Of a stretch of DNA of 64,000 nucleotides, positions 19,687 through 26,907 are shown piece by piece. The DNA is from Geothrix terrae. Lineage in GTDB: Bacteria; Acidobacteriota; Holophagae; Holophagales; Holophagaceae. The position numbers and the translations under genes are program-made. The notes under the pieces are model-generated. The model was not told the origin of the DNA and did no database searches. It worked only from the letters and a program-made list of their open reading frames with translations. How positions within the stretch are numbered: the stretch's first letter is position 1; the number at the start of each line of letters is the position of its first letter. Where the stretch lies: assembly GCF_022808775.1 (NCBI RefSeq), contig NZ_JAKZLA010000004.1, forward strand, positions 62,001 through 126,000, read 5' to 3'.

Positions 19687-20051
19687 TCCTCGGACTGGGC
19701 ACCGACCTCTGTCCGCCGAGCCGCTGGCGGCACCTCACCGAGCGCTTCGGGGCTGAGAAGGGCGCGCGGCGGATCCTCCATCCCGAGGAGGCGGACTACC
19801 TGCTGGGGGGCAACCGGGAGCGGCTGCCCGAGCGCCTGGCGGGACGCTGGGCCCTGCGGGAGGCCTTCGGCAAGGCCCTGGGCACGGGTCTGGACGGCTG
19901 GTCCTGGAAGGAGCTGCGCTACGTGAACGGGCGCCTGTGGGCGGTGGGGGCCCTGGCGGACCTGCTGGCGGCACGCGGCATCCGGAAGCTTCACGGCAGC
20001 GTGAGCCACGACGGGGACCTCGCCGTGGCCGTGGTCATCCTCGAAGGCTGA
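19683..20051 (+). CDS. acpS: Holo-[acyl-carrier-protein] synthase
   Basis: Transfers 4'-phosphopantetheine from CoA to the conserved Ser of apo-ACP. The 122-residue length is typical. GLGTDL at the N-terminus carries the Mg-binding Asp, and RWALREAFGKALGTG holds the catalytic Glu and Lys. HGSVSHDGDLAVAVVI is the C-terminal SxSH motif. The segment after GTDL (CPPSRW) departs from the usual VxxxR, but Arg is kept. It overlaps the GNAT gene, and its 3' end is shared with a dyad at 20046-20068. Confidence 0.88.
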   Translation: MILGLGTDLCPPSRWRHLTERFGAEKGARRILHPEEADYLLGGNRERLPERLAGRWALREAFGKALGTGLDGWSWKELRYVNGRLWAVGALADLLAARGIRKLHGSVSHDGDLAVAVVILEG

Positions 20052-20068
20052 TCAGGGGCCGATCAGCC
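20046..20068. terminator. Compact dyad over the acpS and lpxD stop codons
   Basis: GGCTGATC (20046-20053) and GATCAGCC (20061-20068) form an 8-bp stem with a 7-nt loop. It covers the convergent acpS and lpxD stop codons, so it may end transcription from both sides. Short and without U-tracts. Confidence 0.4.
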
Positions 20069-21052
20069 CTTGCGCAGCTGCTTCATGAGCCGCGGCAGGC
20101 GGTTCAGGGCGGCCTGGGCCTCGGTCCACTCCTTGTGGGGCCGGGCGGGGAAGCCGGTGACGAAGCTGCCCTCGGGCAGGCTCTTGGCCACCACGCTGTT
20201 GCCGCCCACCACGCTGCGGCTGCCGATCTCGATGTGCCCCACCACGCCCACCTTGCCCGCCAGGGTCACATAGTCCCCCAGCTTCGTGGAGCCGCTGATG
20301 CCGGTCTGGCTCACCAGCAGGCAGTGGTTCCCCACCTGCACGTTGTGGCCCACCTGCACCTGGTTGTCGATTTTGGTGCCCAGGCCGATGCGCGTGGGGC
20401 CCAGCACGCCGCGGTCAATGCACACGCAGGCCCCGATCTCCACATCGTCGCCCACCTCCACCCAGCCCACCTGGGGGATCTTGGCGTGGCGGCCCTCCAC
20501 CAGCACGTAGCCGTAGCCGTCGCTGCCCACCACGGAGTTGGCGTGGATGGCCACGCGGTTCCCCAGCCGCGTGCGGCGGTAGAGCACGGCGCCGGGGAAC
20601 AACTCGCAGCCTTCGCCCAGCACGCAGTCGTCGCCCACGTGGGCGCCGGGGTGCAGCACGCAGCCCTTCCCCAGCACGGTGCGGGCCCCCACGGTGGCGC
20701 CCGGCGCGAGGCGGCAGTCCTGGCCGATCACGGCCGTGGGATGCACGGGGCGGTCGCTCCACTCGGGGGCCGGCTCCGGGTGCAGCCAGCCGATGGCCTG
20801 GGCGAAGGCCCAGTAGGGATGCTTCACCCGGAGGACGGGGTGGTCGCCCATGTCCGCCGTGGCGTCCACGAAGATCAGGCCCGCGGCACTTTCCCTGGCC
20901 TTCGCGGCATATTTGGGATTGGCCAGGAAAGATACCGACCCCGCCCCGGCCTCTTCCAGGGGCTTCACTTCGGAAATGGGCCGATCCGGGGGACAATGCT
21001 CAAGGCTGCCGCCCAGACGCTCCGCCAGGTCCCGGGCTGTGATGATCGGCAT
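20063..21052 (-). CDS. lpxD: UDP-3-O-acylglucosamine N-acyltransferase LpxD
   Basis: Third committed step of lipid A biosynthesis: transfers 3-hydroxyacyl from ACP to UDP-3-O-acylglucosamine. The 329 residues comprise an N-terminal uridine-binding domain (about 1-100, with SFLANPKYAAKA) and a left-handed beta-helix of hexapeptide repeats (VHPTAVIGQDCRLAPGA type), including the catalytic His region QVGHNVQVG, then a C-terminal helix bundle (WTEAQAALNRLPRLMKQL). Its presence is direct evidence for a lipid A-bearing outer membrane. It stands apart from other lpx genes. Confidence 0.95.
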   Translation of the reverse strand: MPIITARDLAERLGGSLEHCPPDRPISEVKPLEEAGAGSVSFLANPKYAAKARESAAGLIFVDATADMGDHPVLRVKHPYWAFAQAIGWLHPEPAPEWSDRPVHPTAVIGQDCRLAPGATVGARTVLGKGCVLHPGAHVGDDCVLGEGCELFPGAVLYRRTRLGNRVAIHANSVVGSDGYGYVLVEGRHAKIPQVGWVEVGDDVEIGACVCIDRGVLGPTRIGLGTKIDNQVQVGHNVQVGNHCLLVSQTGISGSTKLGDYVTLAGKVGVVGHIEIGSRSVVGGNSVVAKSLPEGSFVTGFPARPHKEWTEAQAALNRLPRLMKQLRKG

Positions 21053-21069
21053 GGCACCCTCCTCGTCAA

Positions 21070-21104
21070 TCTTCAGTCTTCAGCCTTCAGCCTTCAGTTT
21101 CCAG
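21070..21104 (+). repeat. Five tandem 7-bp units between lpxD and lgt
   Basis: Units TCTTCAG, TCTTCAG, CCTTCAG, CCTTCAG and TTTCCAG follow each other without gaps in the 71-nt spacer between divergent lpxD and lgt. A unit length of 7 and location 20 nt before the lgt start make copy-number changes that alter promoter or leader spacing conceivable. Confidence 0.75.
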
Positions 21105-21123
21105 TCTCCCGTCGGGATCCCGC

Positions 21124-21939
21124 ATGCATCCAGTTCTTTTCGAGATCGGTTCCTTCCCCCTGGGCACCTACGGGCTGCTGCTGGCCATCGCCTTCTTCGC
21201 GGGCACCGCCCTCGCCAAGCGGCAGGCGAAGCTGGACGGTCTGAACCCGGCCGCCATCACGGACATGGCCATCGCCGTCCTCATCGCCGCCATCGTGGGC
21301 TCCAAGCTGCTGATGATCGTCGTGGGCCTCTTCACGCCCGCCGGCCAGGAAGGCGCCATGACCTTCCGCGAGGTCTTCACGATGTCCACGCTGCGGGCCG
21401 GCGGGGCCATCCACGGCGGCATCATCGCCGCCACGGCCACCTTCTTCTGGAAGCTCCGGAAGGGTCAGGGCCTGCCTCTGCGCCTCACCGGCGACGCCCT
21501 GGTGCCCGGGGTGGCCCTGGGCCAGGCCATCGGCCGCCTGGGCTGCTTCTCCGCCGGCTGCTGCTACGGCACGGAGACCCACGTGGCCTGGGCCGCCACC
21601 TTCACCGACCCCATCGCCCACGCCTTCAGCGGCACCCCGCTCGACGTCCCCCTGCACCCCGTGCAGCTCTACAACAGCCTCGCCAACCTCACGGTGATGG
21701 CCATCCTCCTGCTGGCCCGCGGAAAGCGCCGGTTCCAGGGCCAGATCTTCTCCCTCTACTTCCTGGTGGAGGGGCTGGGCCGCATCGTCACGGAGACCTG
21801 GCGCGGCGATGTGGACCGCGGCACCGGCTGGCTGGGCTGGGCCTGGCTCAGCACCGGCCGCCTCACGGGCGTGGCCTTCATGATGCTGGGCCTGGGCCTC
21901 TGGCTGTTCTGGAGCCGCAGGAAGGAAGCGACCCGATGA
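21124..21939 (+). CDS. lgt: Phosphatidylglycerol-prolipoprotein diacylglyceryl transferase
   Basis: Adds diacylglycerol to the lipobox Cys of prolipoproteins in the inner membrane. The 271 residues have about seven membrane helices. Hallmarks are HPVLFEIGSFPLGTYGLLLA at the start, RAGGAIHGGI, the Lgt signature GQAIGRLGCFSAGCCYG, HPVQLYNSLANL, and LVEGLGRIVTETWRGD near the end. It overlaps the downstream pseudouridine synthase by 4 nt, so the two are coupled. Confidence 0.95.
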   Translation: MHPVLFEIGSFPLGTYGLLLAIAFFAGTALAKRQAKLDGLNPAAITDMAIAVLIAAIVGSKLLMIVVGLFTPAGQEGAMTFREVFTMSTLRAGGAIHGGIIAATATFFWKLRKGQGLPLRLTGDALVPGVALGQAIGRLGCFSAGCCYGTETHVAWAATFTDPIAHAFSGTPLDVPLHPVQLYNSLANLTVMAILLLARGKRRFQGQIFSLYFLVEGLGRIVTETWRGDVDRGTGWLGWAWLSTGRLTGVAFMMLGLGLWLFWSRRKEATR

Positions 21940-22916
21940 TCAGCCTCCGCGCCGAGGACGGCGCCCCCCGCCTGGACCGCTTCCTGGCGGACCGTTTTCC
22001 CGAAGTGCCCCGGGCTCGCTGGGATGCCCACGTGCGCACGGGCGAGGTGAAGGTGAACGGACAGCCGGTGTCCAAGGGCGGCGTGAAGCTGCGCCCGGGG
22101 GACCTGGTGGAGACGGAGCTGCCCATCCTCGCCGCCCCGGCCGCGCACCTGGAGGCCGAGGCCATCGACCTGCCCACGCTGTTCGAAGACAGCCAGCTCT
22201 GGATCGTGGACAAACCCGCGGGCATGGTGGTGCACCCCGGGCCGGGCCACGCCGGCGGCACGGTGGTGAACGCCCTGCTCCACCGGCTGAAGGCCCCCGT
22301 GGTGCTCGAAGGGGCTGACGACGAAGGCGAGGACGCCGAGGAACTGGCTTCCGGCTGGCCGGGCCTCGTGCACCGCCTGGACCGCTACACCACCGGCTGC
22401 CTTTGCCTCGCCAAGACTGCCGAGGCCCAGCGGGCCATCCAGGCCCAGTTCAAGGCCCGCACCGTGGAGAAGCGCTACCTGGCCCTGGTGCGCCACTCGC
22501 CGCGCCTGCCCCAGCTGGGCAGCCTCCTCATCGACGAGCCCATCGCCCGCCACAAGCAGGACCGCCTGCGCATGGTGGTGGCCGAGGGCGGACGTCCCGC
22601 GCAGACCCGCATCCGCGTGCTGGCCCGCACCACCAGCGTGGCCCTGGTGGAGTGCGAGCTGCTCACGGGCCGCACCCACCAGATCCGCGTGCACCTGGCG
22701 CACCTGCGGGCCCCGCTCATGGGCGATCCGCTCTACGGCGGACCGGGCCGCTGGAAGGATGTGGACGGCGGGGCCCTGCTGCTGCCCCACCCGGCCCTCC
22801 ACGCCTGGAAGCTGTCCGTGGACCACCCCCTGACCGGCGCCCGCATCGACGCGGTGGCGCCAGTCCCCGAGGCCTTCCGGGCCCTCGCGGCCGCTCTGGG
22901 CTTGCCGGAGGTCTGA
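21936..22916 (+). CDS. RluA/RluD family pseudouridine synthase
   Basis: Converts uridine to pseudouridine in rRNA or tRNA. The 326 residues have an N-terminal S4 RNA-binding domain (about 10-75: RLDRFLADRF, KVNGQPVSKGGVKLRPGD) and the catalytic domain with WIVDKPAGMVVHPG, the active-site VHRLDRYTTGCL (catalytic Asp), TVEKRYLALV and LLTGRTHQIRVHLAHL. The domain order matches RluD. An acidic insertion GADDEGEDAEEL sits before the active site. ATG at 21936 overlaps lgt. Confidence 0.9.
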   Translation: MISLRAEDGAPRLDRFLADRFPEVPRARWDAHVRTGEVKVNGQPVSKGGVKLRPGDLVETELPILAAPAAHLEAEAIDLPTLFEDSQLWIVDKPAGMVVHPGPGHAGGTVVNALLHRLKAPVVLEGADDEGEDAEELASGWPGLVHRLDRYTTGCLCLAKTAEAQRAIQAQFKARTVEKRYLALVRHSPRLPQLGSLLIDEPIARHKQDRLRMVVAEGGRPAQTRIRVLARTTSVALVECELLTGRTHQIRVHLAHLRAPLMGDPLYGGPGRWKDVDGGALLLPHPALHAWKLSVDHPLTGARIDAVAPVPEAFRALAAALGLPEV

Positions 22917-22949
22917 GGCCGGGGCATCATCCCCGTACCGGGAGGTGCC

Positions 22950-23414
22950 ATGTCTCCGTTCGCACAGGCCCTGACGACGCTGAGAGGCTGGATGGAGACG
23001 TACCCCTTCCTGCCGGGCCTGGTCTTCGCGGCCCTCTGCCTCCTCCTGCTCTTCGGGGTGGCCCTGCCGCGCCTCCGCTCCTGGCGCCGGGGCCAGGGGC
23101 GCCCCGTGCTCGATCCTCTCCAGGTCGAGGAACTCCTCCAGGGCCCCGGCGTGCTGCTGGTGGACCTGCGGGATGAGGCTGCCTTCCGGCAGGGCCACAT
23201 CCGGGGCTGCCTGCACGTGCCTTTCGCGGAGCTCACCCGGCGCTTCAGGGCTCCGGACCCCCAGGCCAAGCGGGCCCTCGTCCTCGTGGACGAGACCGAC
23301 GCCCTCTCCCACCGCGCCCTGCGCCTGCTCTTGGCCCGGGGCTTCGAGTGGGTCTATGTCCTCAAGGGCGGCATGCGCGCCTGGCGCGGAGCGAGCCGGC
23401 CGATCGTGCGGTGA
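22950..23414 (+). CDS. Membrane-anchored rhodanese-like domain protein lacking the catalytic Cys
   Basis: A 154-residue protein with an N-terminal membrane anchor (about 22-43, FLPGLVFAALCLLLLFG) and a rhodanese-like domain (about 55-150) carrying VLLVDLRDEAAFRQGHIRGCLHVPF and VLKGGMRAW. The loop that normally holds the nucleophile (CRxGxR) reads LVDETDALSHRA here: Asp replaces Cys. It is therefore probably not a sulfurtransferase and may bind or scaffold something. GGAGG precedes the ATG at 22950. It is downstream of the lgt-rlu pair and abuts ampG tail to tail. Confidence 0.75.
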   Translation: MSPFAQALTTLRGWMETYPFLPGLVFAALCLLLLFGVALPRLRSWRRGQGRPVLDPLQVEELLQGPGVLLVDLRDEAAFRQGHIRGCLHVPFAELTRRFRAPDPQAKRALVLVDETDALSHRALRLLLARGFEWVYVLKGGMRAWRGASRPIVR

Positions 23415-24629
23415 TCAGGCCCCTTCCCGCTCCTCCAGCCCCCAGCGGTCCCAGAGCAGCAGCAGCAGCAGGCCGGGGATGGCCGCGGCGGCGCAGACGG
23501 GGAAGTACAGCTTCCAGCCGTACCAGTCCGCCATGAAACCCGTGAGGCCCGCGAAGAGCGTGCGAGGCAGAGCCATGAGGGCGCTGAACAGCGCGTACTG
23601 GGTGCCGGTGTAGCTGCGGTTGCAGGCGCCCATGAGCAGGGCCGCGAAGGCGCTGCCCCCCATGCCGTAGGCCAGGTTCTCCAGCGTGTTCGCGGCCACC
23701 AGCAGGGGCAGGTGGCGGCCCAGCAGCGAGATGGTCCAGAAGCCCAGGATGCTGCCGGCCTGCACGAAACCGCAGATCCAGAGCGCCTTGCGCAGGCTCA
23801 TGCGCGTGAGCATCCAGCCGCCCAGCAGGCCGCCCAGGATGATGGCCACCATGGCCGTGGTCTTCTGCACGAAGCCGATCTCGGTCTTCGTGAAGCCCAT
23901 GCCCCGCAGCAGGAAGGGGATGGTCATGGACTCCGCCAGCCAGTCGCCCAGCTTGTAGAACACGGCGAAGGCCAGCAGGTAGACGATGCCCCGGCGCTGG
24001 AGCAGGTCCTTGAGGGGTCCGGAGATGGCCTCCCGCAGCGTGCGCGGGGCCCGGGCCACCGCATCGGTGTTCTCCGCCAGCCAGGTGCCGGCCATGCCCA
24101 GGACCGTGAGGCCGGCCATGGCCAGGTAGGTGGCCCGCCAGCCCAGCTTGTCCGCCAGGATGAGCGCCAGGCCGCCGCTCACCAGCATGGCCACGCGGTA
24201 GGCGGCGATGTGGATGCTGTTGCCCAGACCCAGGTGCTTCTGGTCCAGGGCTTCGGCCCGCCAGGCATCCACGGCGATGTCGAAGGTGGCGCTGGTGACG
24301 GCCACGGCCAGGGCCAGGACCACCACATGAAGCAGCTCCAGATGCGGCTGGGTGAGGGCCAGCCGGGCCAGCGCGAGGGCCATGCCCGCCTGCATGACCA
24401 GCATCCAGCCCCGCCGCCGGCCCAGTCCCGGCAGGGAGAAGCGGTCCAGGAAGGGCGCCCAGAATACTTTCAGGCTGTAGGGCAGCGTCACGAAGCTGAA
24501 GAGGCCGATGGTGGCCAGGCTCAGCTTCTCATCCGTCATCCAGGCCTTCAGCGTCGAGCCCGTGAGGAACAGCGGGAGCCCCGACGCGAAGCCGAGGAGC
24601 AGGAGGACGGCATACTGGCGGGGCTTCAT
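23415..24629 (-). CDS. ampG: AmpG-family muropeptide MFS permease
   Basis: Imports anhydro-muropeptides released by cell-wall turnover from the periplasm to the cytoplasm for recycling. The 404 residues have about twelve membrane helices. LLLLGFASGLPLFLTGSTL followed by KAWMTDE near the start, the FWAPFLDRFSLPGLGRRRGW segment (MFS motif A-like) and the SGGLALILADKLGWRATY region match AmpG closely. Neither ampD nor a beta-lactamase gene is adjacent. Gene ends abut the rhodanese-like gene. Confidence 0.88.
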   Translation of the reverse strand: MKPRQYAVLLLLGFASGLPLFLTGSTLKAWMTDEKLSLATIGLFSFVTLPYSLKVFWAPFLDRFSLPGLGRRRGWMLVMQAGMALALARLALTQPHLELLHVVVLALAVAVTSATFDIAVDAWRAEALDQKHLGLGNSIHIAAYRVAMLVSGGLALILADKLGWRATYLAMAGLTVLGMAGTWLAENTDAVARAPRTLREAISGPLKDLLQRRGIVYLLAFAVFYKLGDWLAESMTIPFLLRGMGFTKTEIGFVQKTTAMVAIILGGLLGGWMLTRMSLRKALWICGFVQAGSILGFWTISLLGRHLPLLVAANTLENLAYGMGGSAFAALLMGACNRSYTGTQYALFSALMALPRTLFAGLTGFMADWYGWKLYFPVCAAAAIPGLLLLLLWDRWGLEEREGA

Positions 24630-24654
24630 CCCACCAGCCTACCCGGTCGCGGGC

Positions 24655-25128
24655 TCAGGGCTCTCCGCCGTGGGTGTGCAGGTCGTGGACCATGTGGCCG
24701 CCCAGGTGGCCCGTGCGGAGCAAGGCCGCGACCCCCACGGCGCTGGCCAGCAGCCAGAGGATGAACAGGATCCGGGCCAGGCGCGGCGGCAGGTCCCGAT
24801 GGAGGAACCGGGACGCCCCCAGGTGAAGGACCCAGGTCCCCGCCAGAATGCTGAAGATGGCCACGGTCCACTCGGCCGCCTCCTCATGCTGCTCCAGCGC
24901 TGCCCGCAGCGCCGGCGTCCGGTGCGCGAGGTTCTCCGCGGCGTCCCCGGTGGCCAGGGCCAGCAGCGCCCCGGCGAGCCCGAGCAGCAGCAGGAGCAGC
25001 GCCATGGCGTGGATGCCCCGGCGCTGGGCGGGCCAGAGCCCGCCGATGAGGAAGAGGAGCGGCGCCATCATCAGCAGCGCGATGGGGAAGTGGACGATGG
25101 CGGGATGGAGGTGGTTGAAGGGAGGCAC
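24655..25128 (-). CDS. DUF2231-type membrane protein
   Basis: A 157-residue protein with four hydrophobic helices. The N-terminus FNHLHPAIVHFPIALL is the DUF2231 hallmark, with conserved His at helix one; several more His (EQHEEAAEW, HLGASRFLH, HLGGHMVHDLHTHGG) suggest metal or haem contacts, but no function is established. The start is GTG at 25128 after GGAG; the frame extends upstream without similarity. It sits divergently from the Rieske lipoprotein gene. Confidence 0.75.
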   Translation of the reverse strand: MPPFNHLHPAIVHFPIALLMMAPLLFLIGGLWPAQRRGIHAMALLLLLLGLAGALLALATGDAAENLAHRTPALRAALEQHEEAAEWTVAIFSILAGTWVLHLGASRFLHRDLPPRLARILFILWLLASAVGVAALLRTGHLGGHMVHDLHTHGGEP

Positions 25129-25305
25129 GGGAGCTCCGGGGCGGAATCGGCGGGATGTCCCGAACAGGATGCGCCCACGGCCGGGGCGGACGCCAGACCG
25201 GAGGGGCCGGTTTCTGCCATCCGGATCTGGGACCGCTGCGGGCGGCGCCGCATCCTCGCCTGCAGGTCCCGTGGCCACGGCCGCGGTCACCGCTGAGGAG
25301 GTTCC

Positions 25306-25857
25306 ATGTCCCGCCCCGAACCATCCACCCCCACCTCCACCTCGTCCAGTGGCCTCGACCGCCGGGAGTTCTGCGCCTGCGCCCTCGCCGTGGCTGCCGC
25401 GGCCGCGGTCGTCTCCTGTGGAGGAGGCGGGGGGGGGTCCGCCTCGGCGCCACCGCCGCCTCCTCCACCCCCGCCCAGCACGGTCACCACCTCGGAGACG
25501 AAGGCCAGCATGCTGGCCCAGCCGTCGGGGACGGTGAAGGACTACACCACCACCGCCTCCGGCAGCTGCCCGCTGGTCTTCGGAGCCGCCCAGGGCTACT
25601 ACCTCGTCCGGGACAGCGCCGGCATCTACGCCTTCAATGCGAGCTGCCTGCACCAGGGTGGGCGCCTCGGTCCGACGCAGACCGGCTTCAGCTGCCCCTG
25701 CCACGGCAGCCAGTACGATCTCAACGGCACCGTGACCCAGGGACCGGCTCCGGTGGGGTCGACCCTCCAGCACTACGAGGTCAGCGAAGCCACGCCGGGC
25801 GGGGCCCTGGTGATCGATCCCTCCAAGCCCGTCTCCGCCGCCACGCGGCTGACCTGA
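25306..25857 (+). CDS. Rieske [2Fe-2S] protein, probable Tat-exported lipoprotein
   Basis: A 183-residue electron-transfer protein. The N-terminus has a twin-arginine-type motif (DRREFC), a hydrophobic stretch and a lipobox-like AVVSC followed by a Gly run, then a Pro-rich linker (about 48-60), suggesting a folded periplasmic cofactor protein tethered to a membrane. The Rieske ligands are CLHQGG and CPCHGS (two Cys, two His). The second Cys of each box allows the stabilising disulfide. It has TGAGGAGG before ATG 25306 and lies 17 nt before a barrel protein gene, so the pair may form one electron-transfer unit. Confidence 0.88.
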   Translation: MSRPEPSTPTSTSSSGLDRREFCACALAVAAAAAVVSCGGGGGGSASAPPPPPPPPPSTVTTSETKASMLAQPSGTVKDYTTTASGSCPLVFGAAQGYYLVRDSAGIYAFNASCLHQGGRLGPTQTGFSCPCHGSQYDLNGTVTQGPAPVGSTLQHYEVSEATPGGALVIDPSKPVSAATRLT

Positions 25858-25874
25858 CCCGGCCGGTGCCACCC

Positions 25875-26666
25875 ATGACACTCCGGTCGATCCTCCTGTT
25901 CCTCTGCTTACCCCTGCTCCTTCCCTCCGGTTTGTCGGCCCAGGATCCAGATCTGCCCCTGGGCCTCAACCTGCCCACGGCAGACCACCTCGAGGGCTGG
26001 CAACCCGCCATCCGCTTCACGCACCGCTTCACCGAATCCGCCCGGGGGAACTCGAAGGATCTCTATGGCCTGGATGGCGGAAACTTCCCGGGCCTGGGCT
26101 TCGATCTCGGCATCGCCGCGGTGCCCGGGCTCAACGCCCAGGTCTATCGCACGGCGGATGGCAAGACCGTCACCCTGGCCCTCCAGGAGCGGATCCTGAA
26201 CCGTCCCCATGTCCGCCTGGCGGTCCGGGTGGAGCGCTTCGACGAGACCATCCAGCGAACCACCTACGCCTTCGGGACCGTGGGCCTCACCGGCGCGGCC
26301 GTGCAGCTCCCCGCGGAATTCACGGCGGGCCCCTTCACGGTCAGCCTCGTGCCCACCTGGCTGTCCCGCACCACCACCCGGGACCAGGCGCTCTTCACCG
26401 CCGGTGCCGGCCTCCGCTGGCGCTTCCTCGAACGCCAGTCCCTTCTGGCCGAGTACTACCCCCGCCCCTCGCGCCTGGACAGTGCCAACTACGAGCAGGG
26501 CTTCGCCGTGGGCTACCGCTTCCAGACCAAGGGCCATCGCTTCACCCTCCTGGCCACCAACGTCCAGGGCACCACCGCCCACCAGGTGCTGAGCGGCGAC
26601 TACGCCGGCGGCCCCAGGCCCCCCGGCCGCTGGGCCCTGGGGTTCAACCTCGTTCGGATTTTCTGA
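25875..26666 (+). CDS. Outer-membrane beta-barrel protein, DUF5777 type
   Basis: A 263-residue protein with a signal peptide (cleavage near LSAQ, residue 23). LPTADHLEGWQPAIRFTHRFTES is the DUF5777 opening (read as LPTADHLE then IRFTHRF), and GFDLGIAAVPGLNAQVYRT, alternating hydrophobic strands, and terminal GFNLVRIF (aromatic C-terminus) fit an outer-membrane barrel. DUF5777 members commonly neighbour Rieske or cytochrome proteins, and here it follows the Rieske gene by 17 nt. The function is not known. Confidence 0.78.
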   Translation: MTLRSILLFLCLPLLLPSGLSAQDPDLPLGLNLPTADHLEGWQPAIRFTHRFTESARGNSKDLYGLDGGNFPGLGFDLGIAAVPGLNAQVYRTADGKTVTLALQERILNRPHVRLAVRVERFDETIQRTTYAFGTVGLTGAAVQLPAEFTAGPFTVSLVPTWLSRTTTRDQALFTAGAGLRWRFLERQSLLAEYYPRPSRLDSANYEQGFAVGYRFQTKGHRFTLLATNVQGTTAHQVLSGDYAGGPRPPGRWALGFNLVRIF

Positions 26667-26865
26667 AGACACGAGCCTGGAGGCACTGCTTCCCGATGCG
26701 CCGCCCACCGGAGGGCAGGAGAAGGCCCGGGGGGTGCGCGCAGCGCGGGACCCCCGGAAGGTGGAAGCTCGGCGCCCGGGGGGAGGCTCCACCTCCGCGA
26801 GCCGCCGGCGAGCGGCAGCCACGCGCAGCATGGCGTCAGGTGGAGGCGCGCAGCGCGACCTTAGA

Positions 26866-26891
26866 TCCCCGCGGCGCACGCGCCGCGGGGA
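26866..26891. terminator. 11-bp GC hairpin between convergent genes
   Basis: TCCCCGCGGCG (26866-26876) pairs perfectly with CGCCGCGGGGA (26881-26891) across a CACG loop. It is 17 nt beyond the acs stop codon, so likely the acs terminator; no U-tract. Confidence 0.55.
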
Positions 26892-26907
26892 GAACCCCCG
26901 GAGAGGA

